Below, piece after piece: positions 6,914-15,502 of a stretch of 45,284 nucleotides of DNA. This DNA is from a virus. A model generated the notes under the pieces. It saw only the letters and a program-made list of their open reading frames with translations. It searched no databases and was not told the origin of the DNA. The stretch spans positions 1-45,284 of IMG/VR virus record IMGVR_UViG_3300012208_000005; one strand, written 5' to 3'. Positions within the stretch are counted from its first letter, which is position 1; each line of letters begins with the position of its first letter. Position numbers and translations under genes: made by a program.

Positions 6914-7183
6914 ATGCCCGAGATGCGTAATCGCAAAGATGGAGCCGGTCCGGTTAAGTCGCTTCACCAGTCTCTTCACGGTGGAGGGCACCTCAAACCG
7001 CATAAAGTTGAACGCTTGGACGAAGCGATCGATAAGAGCGGGGGGAAGAGTTCAAAGGGTACCCACTTGTCCATGAGCGGTGGTAAGGACGAAGCTACAG
7101 ATATGCACATGCCTTCTGTTAAGCAGTACAAGAAGGTTGCGAAGGCCGGTAAGAACATGCCGAAACGAAAGAAGAACAAATAA
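6914..7183 (+). CDS. Small basic Lys/His/Gly-rich protein
   Basis: An 89-residue strongly basic protein ending in 'MPKRKKNK', rich in Lys, Gly, His and Ser and probably disordered. Translation depends on an RBS embedded in the preceding terminator stem. It is followed after one base by a second basic protein. Position between terminase and portal suggests a virion or DNA-associated role; this is inference only. Confidence 0.6.
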   Translation: MPEMRNRKDGAGPVKSLHQSLHGGGHLKPHKVERLDEAIDKSGGKSSKGTHLSMSGGKDEATDMHMPSVKQYKKVAKAGKNMPKRKKNK

Positions 7184-7184
7184 G

Positions 7185-7376
7185 ATGGCACGTAGCAAAG
7201 GAGCTAGTGCTTCTAAGAAGGCAGCTATCAAAGAATCCGGCAAACCCACGGAAAAAGGGAAGAGTATAGGTCTGAAAGTTGCTCTGATGAACTCTTCTGA
7301 GGAAGAATCCGCGAAGAAAAAGGGTAAATTCCCGGCCAAAAAGCATGCTAAAGGTAAAAAAGAGAAGAAAAAATGA
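7185..7376 (+). CDS. Very basic Lys-rich protein
   Basis: A 63-residue protein, about one third Lys, from 'MARSKGASASKKAA' to a C-terminal run of Lys, Gly and Glu ending 'KKEKKK'. It resembles histone-tail-like or internal head DNA-binding peptides in composition only. A longer in-frame start at 7080 would lie wholly inside the previous gene, so 7185 is preferred. It overlaps the next gene by 4 bases (ATGA). Confidence 0.55.
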   Translation: MARSKGASASKKAAIKESGKPTEKGKSIGLKVALMNSSEEESAKKKGKFPAKKHAKGKKEKKK

Positions 7377-8422
7377 GAAACCATTGGAAATGGTCCACAC
7401 CCTGGCTTATCTGGGCATTGTTAGCGGGCTCTTCCGTTTCAGCAGCCCAATTTGTCAATGTTCCGTATGGACTTTCCGATGATTTCTTTCCTAAGAACCT
7501 TCCACCTAACCAGTGCTTGCATACAGACGCCGATTCAAAGATCACTTCAACCGGATCGGACTGCGGAACGGGCTCAGGGGGCGTTACAAGCGTCTCTGGG
7601 ACGGCCAACCAGATAACGGTTGTTAATGGTACGACTACGCCGGTCATTTCTATTCCGAGTGATCCACAAGTGTCAGGGAACCTGACAACGAATGATATAA
7701 CAGTCACTGATACGACGACAAACCAGTGCCTTGGGACCAATGGAAGTAATCGGATTACTACTGCGTCTCATTGTGTCACTTCAATCACCGGCACGACCAA
7801 CCAAATAATAGCAAACAGCGGGGGAGCAGTCTTTACTCTGTCCTTACCGTTTACTTTTAAAGTACCCGGGACATTTGAATCCTCATCCAACGCCACATTT
7901 GACACGGCTACCGGAACCTCATGCGCAGGATTTGACTCCACTAAGAAGTTAGTGTCAAACCAAAATTGCGTAACCGCCATTACCGGCACGACTCCGATCA
8001 CGGTATCTACTCCCTCCCCTGGTGTATATGACGTTGAGATAACTAGCCCCATCCCGGTTGCCTACGGCGGTACAGGCACCGCGTCCGCTACGGCGGGCAA
8101 CTGTGTGGATGTTGGAGTTGGTGGGCATTATAACACAGACATTTGTAACCAATGGACGCTTGCAGGATTTATCATTCCTTCTGTTGGAGGGACCGTAACT
8201 CTGACAGGTGGCGGGACAGAGCAAAGACTGTTCTCTATGCTTACTTTCACCCCTATCTTTGTCACTGATGGTACGCATGCCATTCAGGGATACGCTAACG
8301 CGGCCTCATCTGGGGCGGGACCTGATACTGTCGTTCTCCATATGAATAAGATCATCGCTGGATCTGTTGGGGATAGCATGGCAGGGGGCGCTCACATGAT
8401 GATCGGAAATGAGGACTTCTAA
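7373..8422 (+). CDS. Exported fibre-like protein with C-x14-C modules
   Basis: A 349-residue protein. It starts with a textbook Sec signal: Arg/His/Lys n-region, hydrophobic 'TPWLIWALLAGSSVS', and AxA-type site 'VSAAQ' near residue 25. The mature part is Thr/Gly/Ser-rich beta-repeat sequence of tail-fibre type ('VTSVSGTANQITV', 'IPVAYGGTGTASA'). Cysteine pairs recur: two spaced C-x14-C ('CLGTNGSNRITTASHC', 'CAGFDSTKKLVSNQNC'), one C-x15-C and one C-x13-C. These could be disulfide-closed hairpins if the protein reaches the periplasm. It overlaps the next gene by one base (TAATG), and that gene has the same architecture. The location between terminase and portal is unusual for fibres. A virion fibre versus an exported surface protein cannot be separated from sequence. 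Confidence 0.7.
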   Translation: MRNHWKWSTPWLIWALLAGSSVSAAQFVNVPYGLSDDFFPKNLPPNQCLHTDADSKITSTGSDCGTGSGGVTSVSGTANQITVVNGTTTPVISIPSDPQVSGNLTTNDITVTDTTTNQCLGTNGSNRITTASHCVTSITGTTNQIIANSGGAVFTLSLPFTFKVPGTFESSSNATFDTATGTSCAGFDSTKKLVSNQNCVTAITGTTPITVSTPSPGVYDVEITSPIPVAYGGTGTASATAGNCVDVGVGGHYNTDICNQWTLAGFIIPSVGGTVTLTGGGTEQRLFSMLTFTPIFVTDGTHAIQGYANAASSGAGPDTVVLHMNKIIAGSVGDSMAGGAHMMIGNEDF

Positions 8423-11334
8423 TGTTAAGACGCTGGATCGTCTATCTCTGTGTTTTATTGTTGGGTATTGTAACGGCGGTTCCTGGAAAGGCTGACCTTG
8501 CTTATCTGACTGTCTCCGGTAATCCTGTCACCGCTCCGACGGCTCCTTATATCACCTTGTTGGGGCTCACAGGACAGTCCGGGTGTGCTATCTCAGTCTC
8601 AGGGTCATTCAGTGGGACCCTTGGGGTGGAAGGGTTCTACCTCAATGGATCAGCTTGGACCCCAGCACTAACAGTGGTGTCGCCTGACGGCGTGAGTTCC
8701 AGTACATCAATTACGTCGGTTGGGAACTACGCTTTCAACTGCGCCACGATGACGAAGGTTCGCGTGGATGCAACAAGTGCTACTGGCACCCCTTCAGTGG
8801 TTTTGAATGCAAGTCAGGGTGTAAGCCGGATTCTTGGAGCAGGTGTTAACGGCGGCAGAACTATAGTAGCCGGTACCTTGCCTATCCAAGTTATCAATGT
8901 CGGTAACACGGCCACTGTCAGTATTGCAACCCCAATCGCACTGACATACGGAGGGACAGGTACCTCCTCGATTGCCTCTGGCTGCGTCACTTCTAACGGT
9001 ACGGCCCTCTCTGGAGGGCCTTGTCCTACCCCCACTCCAGTATCAGTCACAGCAGGCACAGGAGTAACAGTCGCTACTCCAGCCCCAGGGGTCTTCCAGG
9101 TCGCGAACTCTGGGGTGCTCTCGGTCTCTGGCACTGGAAACATTGCCTCCACAGGGGGGCAAAATCCTACGGTTTCCATCACGAATGCCCCGACCTTCAC
9201 CGGGCAACTCCAGGCAGCAAACCTTAAAGATACTGCACTTACCTCAGGAGACTGTCTTCAGTCTATCTCAGGGGTTATCACTTCTGCATCTACTGCCTGT
9301 CCTAATGGCTCCATAGGATCACTCACTGCGGGCACAGGCATCACTATCTCAACCCCTAATCCAAATTCTCCTACTGTATCTTTAACCGTCCCAGTAGCCA
9401 TAGCGAATGGAGGAACCAACAATACCTCTCTCCCGAGCGGTTGCTTGCAGTCTAACGGTACGACCGTCTCCTCCATTGGCTCTAACTGCGGAACGGGTTC
9501 CGGCACGGTAACGTCTGTCACGGGTTCGGGAAACATTGCCTCCTCTGGCGGTACAACGCCTAATGTAACGATCACAAATAGCCCGACCTTCACGGGCACT
9601 GTTACCGGCGGGTCTTTTGATCTTAGTACCTCCCCCGCGAACGGCTGTATGGTAGATGTGGCTAACATCCTTACCTCTCTTCCGTTCCCTTGCCTTCCGT
9701 TTACAAGTGCTGGATTCGTAGTGCCTGCTATAGGTTCTGCTGTAACCGTGAACACAGGCACAACCTATCCTGTTACCCTCAAGTCTGGAGCTCCGCTGAC
9801 CATCACGGATGGTACAACGAACGTCTCTGGGTATGTTGTCACTTCCGTGAATGCGGCATCGTCGTTCTCGTTCAATGTTCAGCGTGTCAACTCTGGTATT
9901 GTAGGCAATACCATCGCTTCTGGTTCACCCGTTTACCAGGGAGGCTACGATGCCGCTGCAACTACGGGGATCACTGCGGGAACCAACATCGTTGTAACCA
10001 CTCCTAACCCTAGCTCTCCGACAGTCTCTACAACGCAGGCACCTACCTTCACAGGAGTCGTGACTACCGGCAATGTAGCCGATAGTGGACTTTCTGTGAG
10101 CCAGTGTGTCGGTACGGATACGGCTAAGTTCCTCGTCTCAAACACAAACTGTGTACAATCGGTAACTGCAGGAGGTAACGTCACTAACACCGGAACCGCC
10201 GTTGCTCCTATCATAGGCGTTGTGAATCCACCAACCTTTACAGGCGAGAGCATTATCAACACCGGAGGCGGGTACGCGAACTCTGTAGGAGCTGGCGGTT
10301 TTGGTCAGACTTCGGGCTGTTCTACCACCTGCAACCAACAGCAAGCCTATGCTTGGACAACTAATGCAGGCACAGGTATCAACGGTTTTATCGGGGGAGA
10401 TTCGACGAAGACTACCCAGGGAGTTAGCAACCAGTACTTCCAAGTTGGCGATAATAACAACGGCACTGCGGCAGTACACGTTGCGATTGACACAACTTCA
10501 GGCAATATCGGTACGGATGGAACCATTACTACTGGGGGCACAATTACTGCGCCCAACTTGATTGATAGCGGACTAGCGGCCAATTCTTGTGTATCAACGA
10601 ATGGGTCTAAGCAACTTAACTCGGGGGGCACCTGTGTTAATAACCTGTCAGCAGGAACAGGTATCACTATCTCCGGCCCCGCTTACAATCCTACCGTTAC
10701 AGTGGCTAACTCTGTAAATGCAAGTTACCCCACAAATCAAATCTTTCTGTCAGGTTCAGGGACATACACCCTGGCAACCGGCGTAAGATGGATTAAAGTT
10801 GTCGCTGTAGGAGCTGGCGGAGGTGGCTCAGGGTCAGGTAGCGGGTTAACTTCTGGTGGCAATGGAGGAAACACTACATTCGGTACATCTCTCATAGTTG
10901 CTAACGGAGGTGCACAGGGGACAGGGAGCGGCAGTGGAGCAGGAGGAACAGCTTCCCTTGGAACCGCAACCGGCATGTCCCTCACAGGGGGTATGGGTCA
11001 ACCCCAGTCTGGATTAGCTAGTTCCTACGGGCCAGATGGGGGATCAAATCCACTTGGGGGAGCAGGTTTCGGTGGAGGTACAGCTACGGCGGGAACCTCT
11101 GGAATAACTAACACCGGTGGGGGAGGAGGTGGCGGAGGTACCGGAGCGGGGGGCTTCGTTGCTGGAGCCGGAGGAGCAGGAGGTTATGTGAATGCTATGA
11201 TAACTGCTCCTAGTGCAACCTATGCGTATGCGGTTGGGGCTGCTGGAACTGCAGGAGTTGCAGGAACGGGAGGTAATAATGGCGGTGCTGGAGGCTCTGG
11301 GGGGATATGGGTAGAGGAGCATTACAATTACTGA
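8422..11334 (+). CDS. Large exported fibre/adhesin-like protein, Gly-rich tip
   Basis: A 970-residue protein. Residues 1-24 form a Sec-type signal ('MLRRWIVYLCVLLLGIVTAV', then a 'GKA' cleavage-like site). The middle holds repeated fibre modules ('SGTGNIASTGG', 'SGSGNIASSGG', 'AGTGITISTPNPNSPTVS', 'NSPTFTG') and at least five C-x14-C pairs, such as 'CVGTDTAKFLVSNTNC' and 'CVSTNGSKQLNSGGTC'. The last 180 residues begin 'RWIKVVAVGAGGGGSG' and are an extended polyglycine-rich domain like the C-terminal tips of phage receptor-binding fibres and adhesins. It is the likely host-recognition protein. The signal peptide is odd for a virion component assembled in the cytoplasm. Confidence 0.75.
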   Translation: MLRRWIVYLCVLLLGIVTAVPGKADLAYLTVSGNPVTAPTAPYITLLGLTGQSGCAISVSGSFSGTLGVEGFYLNGSAWTPALTVVSPDGVSSSTSITSVGNYAFNCATMTKVRVDATSATGTPSVVLNASQGVSRILGAGVNGGRTIVAGTLPIQVINVGNTATVSIATPIALTYGGTGTSSIASGCVTSNGTALSGGPCPTPTPVSVTAGTGVTVATPAPGVFQVANSGVLSVSGTGNIASTGGQNPTVSITNAPTFTGQLQAANLKDTALTSGDCLQSISGVITSASTACPNGSIGSLTAGTGITISTPNPNSPTVSLTVPVAIANGGTNNTSLPSGCLQSNGTTVSSIGSNCGTGSGTVTSVTGSGNIASSGGTTPNVTITNSPTFTGTVTGGSFDLSTSPANGCMVDVANILTSLPFPCLPFTSAGFVVPAIGSAVTVNTGTTYPVTLKSGAPLTITDGTTNVSGYVVTSVNAASSFSFNVQRVNSGIVGNTIASGSPVYQGGYDAAATTGITAGTNIVVTTPNPSSPTVSTTQAPTFTGVVTTGNVADSGLSVSQCVGTDTAKFLVSNTNCVQSVTAGGNVTNTGTAVAPIIGVVNPPTFTGESIINTGGGYANSVGAGGFGQTSGCSTTCNQQQAYAWTTNAGTGINGFIGGDSTKTTQGVSNQYFQVGDNNNGTAAVHVAIDTTSGNIGTDGTITTGGTITAPNLIDSGLAANSCVSTNGSKQLNSGGTCVNNLSAGTGITISGPAYNPTVTVANSVNASYPTNQIFLSGSGTYTLATGVRWIKVVAVGAGGGGSGSGSGLTSGGNGGNTTFGTSLIVANGGAQGTGSGSGAGGTASLGTATGMSLTGGMGQPQSGLASSYGPDGGSNPLGGAGFGGGTATAGTSGITNTGGGGGGGGTGAGGFVAGAGGAGGYVNAMITAPSATYAYAVGAAGTAGVAGTGGNNGGAGGSGGIWVEEHYNY

Positions 11335-11349
11335 TACACTAAGGATGTT

Positions 11350-13284
11350 ATGAAAAAGAATCAATACTATGAGGGGCAGTTGCAGCCGGAGAGCCCGGCT
11401 CAACTGCCTATGCCTAAGGTAGGACAAGAAGTTTGGGATTCATTAGGTGAGACAGCCATGAATCTCATCGACATCAACAAAGGTAATCGAGCTTCTCTCG
11501 ATGCGGAATTAGATCTTTGGAACGCCATGTATGAGATGCGGACAGAAGAACGCAGTTCCCCTTGGCCCAATGCTGCTAACATCAATATCCCGTTAATCCC
11601 CTCAGAACTTGAAGAGCTTGTATCACGCATTGCTGGATCGGCCATTCTCCCCCGCCCTTTAGGGGTAAGAGGTAATGACCCCAATTCAGCTCAGTATAGC
11701 CACACTGTTGAGCAGTTCTACAATGGCGAGTACCAACGATACAATTGGGAGGATAAGTTTCATACTGGTATCCATCTCACGGCGAGAGACGGCACCTCGG
11801 TCATGGAAATTCTGTGGGACCTCTCTACTACAGAGAGAAACTTCATTGTGGATTCTGTAGATGACCAGGGGCAGCCAATCAAGATTCGGCAGAAGCAGAA
11901 ATTCGTAGACTATAATGCCCCCAAGTTAGACGCTGTGGAGCTTAGAGACTTCCTTTTGATTCCTGCATTCGCTACATCTATAGAGGAGGCAGATGCGGTT
12001 TGTCGCAAGACTTACATGAGTGAGAAGTCGCTTAAGAAGTTGGTCAATTCTGGAATTTTAGATAAGGATGCTGTGGAATCTGCATTGTCTTATGTCTCTA
12101 CGGGGCAAGGGGAGCTAGGTTATGATGACCAGGGACATTCGACGTACAACATTGGTGGGCTCGTTGATGTTGTGGATGTAGCTGTATCTCCACCTGACGG
12201 TATAACGATGTCACGCGGACCCCTGGAGGTGTGGCGTATTCATACTAGCCAATACGATCTAGATAATGACGGCATCCCGGAGGAGAACATCCTTTGGGTG
12301 CACGATAGGTCGCGAAAACTCTTAGGTTTTGCCCCGTTCGAGTATCTTCAGGGTAGACCGTTCAAGGCTCTTTCAATGTTTCCTCGTCCCAATCGGTTCT
12401 ATGGGTTTTCTACCCCCCAGCGTTTAAAGGGCTTGCAAGAGGAGTTAAACGCGCAGCATAATGGTCGTCTAGACCTGATGGATTGGATACTGAATCCGAC
12501 TATTGTAAAAGATAAGATGGTTCGCCTTCGTGAAGAGGACATGGCCGTAGGGCCCGGCACCATGATTGACGCTAAGCCTGGGGATATTTCGTTTTTAACA
12601 GCCCCAGAGGTGCCCCAATCTTCTTGGCAGGAAGAGCAAGCTATCTCTATGTATGCCAAGCAGATCATGGGGGCCCCACAGACGGCGGGTATCCCTACAC
12701 AAGGTGGCAGCGGAGGAGGCGGGGGTAACCGCCAGTCTGCTAGGCAAGCTCAGCAGAATTCCGCCATTCAGGGCATGCAGACTAACATGGTCATCAAGCG
12801 AGTTCGTACGTGGATGTTAGAAATTTTCCAATACATCCACGGTCTGTACATTCAATACGGCAAAGATCAATTGAAGTCCGTGGATCAGACTCCAGGTGGA
12901 GCACAAAGGGTCGAGATACCTAAGGAAGTTCTTGCCTTGGATTACACCCTGACCATTGCGGGTATGGGAGGACCTCTTGATAAGGAGTCGCGTAGGAACG
13001 ACCTTATGATGATGGCCTCGTTTCTTATGCAACTCCCGTTAGTACAGGGTAATCTTGCAAGGATCTGGTCTATTGCTGCCGAAGTTCTCTCTACCTATGA
13101 CATTCCTGAGATAACTCGCTTCTTAGGGACAATGGAAGAGGCCCAACAACAGCAGCAACAACAAGCAGAAGCACAACAACAACAGATGCAGATGCAGATG
13201 GCTATGGCGGCGATAAATCATGGAAAAGCGGAAACTTCTCCCGGAAGCGCGGATTCAGCGGGAGCACCTCCACACAACCCTTAG
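11350..13284 (+). CDS. Portal protein
   Basis: A 644-residue podovirus-type portal, forming the dodecameric ring at the capsid vertex through which terminase packages DNA and to which the adaptor binds. Supporting segments are 'RSSPWPNAANINIPLI' near residue 75 (typical of this portal group), 'WVHDRSRKLLGF', 'RFYGFSTPQRLKGLQ', and a helical C-terminal part. The last 50 residues are Gln/Met-rich (a run of seven Gln, then QMQMQM), consistent with a coiled barrel-like extension. The RBS is AAGGA, seven bases before the ATG. The 3' end overlaps the next ORF by 65 bases if that ORF starts at 13220. Confidence 0.88.
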   Translation: MKKNQYYEGQLQPESPAQLPMPKVGQEVWDSLGETAMNLIDINKGNRASLDAELDLWNAMYEMRTEERSSPWPNAANINIPLIPSELEELVSRIAGSAILPRPLGVRGNDPNSAQYSHTVEQFYNGEYQRYNWEDKFHTGIHLTARDGTSVMEILWDLSTTERNFIVDSVDDQGQPIKIRQKQKFVDYNAPKLDAVELRDFLLIPAFATSIEEADAVCRKTYMSEKSLKKLVNSGILDKDAVESALSYVSTGQGELGYDDQGHSTYNIGGLVDVVDVAVSPPDGITMSRGPLEVWRIHTSQYDLDNDGIPEENILWVHDRSRKLLGFAPFEYLQGRPFKALSMFPRPNRFYGFSTPQRLKGLQEELNAQHNGRLDLMDWILNPTIVKDKMVRLREEDMAVGPGTMIDAKPGDISFLTAPEVPQSSWQEEQAISMYAKQIMGAPQTAGIPTQGGSGGGGGNRQSARQAQQNSAIQGMQTNMVIKRVRTWMLEIFQYIHGLYIQYGKDQLKSVDQTPGGAQRVEIPKEVLALDYTLTIAGMGGPLDKESRRNDLMMMASFLMQLPLVQGNLARIWSIAAEVLSTYDIPEITRFLGTMEEAQQQQQQQAEAQQQQMQMQMAMAAINHGKAETSPGSADSAGAPPHNP

Positions 13285-13510
13285 TACGGAAATCTTTCGA
13301 AATGTCTTTAGCTTATCCTTCTCTCCCATGCTCAAGGAGATGAAAAGAAGGATTTTGCAAGATGAACACATAGCTGAAGACTATCGACGAGGCCTTGTTA
13401 TAGCGTATAATGAAATGTATAGAGGATTTATTGCAGTTTACGAAAACTGCGGCCTCGAAGTACCACTTTGGCTTGAGAAAGAGTTTGACAGAGACGATGG
13501 AAGAGAATGA
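13220..13510 (+). CDS. Hypothetical protein between portal and scaffold
   Basis: A 96-residue ORF. The better part is the C-terminal 60 residues ('MLKEMKRRILQDEHIAEDYR' onward), which are helical and charged. An alternative ATG at 13328 would remove the 65-base overlap with the portal; neither start has a convincing RBS. It overlaps the scaffold start by 14 bases. Function unknown, probably head-related by context. Confidence 0.5.
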   Translation: MEKRKLLPEARIQREHLHTTLSTEIFRNVFSLSFSPMLKEMKRRILQDEHIAEDYRRGLVIAYNEMYRGFIAVYENCGLEVPLWLEKEFDRDDGRE

Positions 13511-14252
13511 CCCTATCGTGGACATCTTAGAGGAAGACGAAGAAGATTCGACTATCTCTTATGTTCCCGACTCACCAGAAACAGAAGATGAGCCTGTAAA
13601 ACCGCCGCTTCCCAATCCTGAAATGATCGACCTGCGCCATCAACTTGAGGAGCAGCAGCGCGAGATCCAACGTCTCCTGTCGTTTTCGGCGCAGCCTGCC
13701 CCGACTTATATTCCGCAGCAGCCCGCCTCGACGACAGTGAATCAACGAGAGGTCTTCAAGCAGCAATTGCAAAATGCCTACCTCGCTGATCCAGCCGAAG
13801 CGCTTCTATCGTTGTATGAGAAGGCGAAGCAGGACGCCGTGGCCGAGGCACAAAGGAACATGGTACCAGTCGCCGGGGCAACTACTCGGTTTGCTATCGA
13901 CCAGTTCCGACGCTCTGCCAACCTTTTGAAGGATGAAGAGGAAGAGTTTGAAGGGTTAATTGCTCAAATCAGCGCGCAAGACATGGCCCAAGCCAATCCC
14001 GATATGCTTGGAAAACAGCTTACTCTCTTGAAACAGGCGGCTAAAGGGGCTGCTCTGGAGAAGCGACAAGCTTCCCCCCAACCCAGAGTTCCTCTGTATA
14101 GCTCTGGAAGTTCCTCAAGTTCTGGGGCACGTAAGCCCGTTCAGGTAAAACTTACGAAAACGCAAAAGTCCTACTATGCTCAAGCGACCGAAGATATGGG
14201 GTTAACCCCAGCGGAAGCCATTCAACTGATTAAGTCGGAGGGTATTAGCTAA
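13497..14252 (+). CDS. Scaffolding-like head protein
   Basis: A 251-residue protein. It has an acidic N-terminus ('DILEEDEEDST'), a Gln/Pro-rich linker, a helical centre with coiled-coil character ('LRHQLEEQQREIQRLL' and 'KLTKTQKSYYAQATEDMGL' near the end), and a basic C-terminal region. Acidic N-terminus plus helix-rich body, between portal and major capsid genes, is the usual scaffold signature. Start 13497 is chosen because the longer ORF start at 13410 would lie inside the upstream gene. No protease domain is visible. Confidence 0.65.
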   Translation: MEENDPIVDILEEDEEDSTISYVPDSPETEDEPVKPPLPNPEMIDLRHQLEEQQREIQRLLSFSAQPAPTYIPQQPASTTVNQREVFKQQLQNAYLADPAEALLSLYEKAKQDAVAEAQRNMVPVAGATTRFAIDQFRRSANLLKDEEEEFEGLIAQISAQDMAQANPDMLGKQLTLLKQAAKGAALEKRQASPQPRVPLYSSGSSSSSGARKPVQVKLTKTQKSYYAQATEDMGLTPAEAIQLIKSEGIS

Positions 14253-14791
14253 TGGCTAGACCTAGTAAAGATTTTTTACCCGCACCAACCCCACGAGAAG
14301 TCACGACACCTATTCCGAGTGTGAGAGTTCCTCTTCCCAATGGTCGATTTGCTAACTTAAATGAAATAATCGACCAGAATTACCGCCCTGGGGAACATAA
14401 GTCCATCTTTGCAGATCCTTCCCAGTTTCTGATCTCTCCTCGTGCGGATTGCATGTATGCCTGGGTTGCCTATGGAAAGTCTGCGGATAACTATCTTAGA
14501 GGCAAAGTTCGCTCCCAAGCGTATCGTCCGGTTCTTCTCTCAGAGATGCGGGAGGATAGGGACCTCTCCATTCACACTCATAAAATTGCTGGCCTTGAAT
14601 TTGTTGCTTGTATGGATGTTGTGCTTGTGGAAGTAAGCCCGGAAGCTGTGTATCGCCTGTACAATTGGAGGGAGCAGTCCGCCATAATGAAGACGGTCAA
14701 TAATGCAGCTTTCCAAGCGTTCCAAAACACAATTTCAAATATGTCGGGTGGGCTTGCTCAAGCTAGTTTTGAAGTGAGAGAAGTAGGCTAG
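14252..14791 (+). CDS. Hypothetical head-module protein
   Basis: A 179-residue protein starting with a TAATG overlap of the scaffold stop. Segments 'PLPNGRFANLNEIIDQNYRP' and 'SPRADCMYAWVAYGKSADNY' suggest a folded virion or assembly protein, but I recognise no family. It is the last gene before a terminator, so it closes the portal-scaffold transcription unit. Confidence 0.6.
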   Translation: MARPSKDFLPAPTPREVTTPIPSVRVPLPNGRFANLNEIIDQNYRPGEHKSIFADPSQFLISPRADCMYAWVAYGKSADNYLRGKVRSQAYRPVLLSEMREDRDLSIHTHKIAGLEFVACMDVVLVEVSPEAVYRLYNWREQSAIMKTVNNAAFQAFQNTISNMSGGLAQASFEVREVG

Positions 14792-14808
14792 AACTTCCTA
14801 GTTACAAC

Positions 14809-14843
14809 GCCTCCATTCTTATGAATGGGGGCTGTTTGTTTTT
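14809..14843 (+). terminator. Intrinsic terminator
   Basis: GCCTCCATTC (14809-14818), loop TTAT, GAATGGGGGC (14823-14832) with one G-T pair, then TGTTTGTTTTT. It separates the portal/scaffold genes from the capsid genes and is followed directly by a promoter. Confidence 0.75.
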
Positions 14844-14844
14844 G

Positions 14845-14873
14845 TTGACTTGATTGTACTAAGCGAGTACTCT
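14845..14873 (+). promoter_or_regulatory. Candidate promoter for capsid operon
   Basis: TTGACT (14845-14850), a 17-bp spacer, then TACTCT (14868-14873). The -35 is a 5/6 match; the -10 keeps only T, A and the final T. An alternative -10, TAAGAT (14879-14884), matches the -10 proposed before 16552 but sits 28 bp from TTGACT. Placement right after a terminator supports a promoter here. Confidence 0.5.
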
Positions 14874-14883
14874 TAAGTTAAGA
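14856..14883. promoter_or_regulatory. Two operator-like palindromes over the capsid promoter
   Basis: GTACT-AAGCG-AGTAC (14856-14870) and TCTTAA-G-TTAAGA (14871-14883) are two adjacent perfect inverted repeats. They cover the spacer, the -10 region and the likely start site of the promoter, as a repressor or activator site would. The binding protein is unknown; the HTH protein at 866 is one candidate. Confidence 0.4.
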
Positions 14884-14907
14884 TACTTTCGTCCTGTGAG
14901 ATGTTGA

Positions 14908-15489
14908 ATGTCCGTTACGTATACTGCGATGGTTCCTATAGCGGTTAGTCCCGCGGGCGGTACCGGCGCGATCAATCCAGTCAATATGACTCCGACCTCC
15001 CCTTGTGCCGAAGGGGACATTGTTGTTCTGTCGGGCTCCGGGATTGCTCCCGCGGCTGCGAACGTGGCAAACGGTATTGTGGGTATTGCTCAGCATGATT
15101 CTTCATTGAATTATGGGGGCCAAAGTCCTACCTCTACGTTCAATCCGAATCTGCTTCTTGGTATCTCAAATGTTGGTACCTTGATGCCTGCATCTCCTGG
15201 TCAGACGATTGTCGCCAAGCTTGGTGCTCCTACCTTGGTGGAAATCAATCTTACGGTTTCTACGGGCTGGATCTCCGGGGGAACTCAACAGGCGCATCTT
15301 GGAACCCCCGTTGGTATCGCGATCGACGGCACAACCGGCTTCTATGTGGCGGACCCGACCGCTTCAAACATCGTTGCTACCATCTCTGATAAAATCAATG
15401 GACCGTTCGCGGTTCCGGGTGGTGATGTAGGAAACCTTGGAACTCGCATCCTCATTGAGTTCCTTCCCGCTGTCTTAGCTGTAAGTTAA
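14908..15489 (+). CDS. Putative head decoration/stabilisation protein
   Basis: A 193-residue Gly/Ala/Pro/Thr-rich beta protein directly upstream of the major capsid gene. Phrases such as 'PCAEGDIVVLSGSG', 'ANGIVGIAQHDSS' and 'AHLGTPVGIAIDG' are of the kind seen in capsid decoration proteins of the lambda gpD or trimeric beta-tulip type. The assignment rests on position and composition. The RBS is weak. Confidence 0.55.
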   Translation: MSVTYTAMVPIAVSPAGGTGAINPVNMTPTSPCAEGDIVVLSGSGIAPAAANVANGIVGIAQHDSSLNYGGQSPTSTFNPNLLLGISNVGTLMPASPGQTIVAKLGAPTLVEINLTVSTGWISGGTQQAHLGTPVGIAIDGTTGFYVADPTASNIVATISDKINGPFAVPGGDVGNLGTRILIEFLPAVLAVS

Positions 15490-15502
15490 GGAATAAAAGA
15501 AA

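Noticed and set aside
8814-10667. Several long minus-strand ORFs opposite the fibre gene
   Set aside because: They are low-complexity mirror translations (Pro/Val/Thr-rich) of the Gly/Thr/Ser repeats, with no RBS and no operon context.
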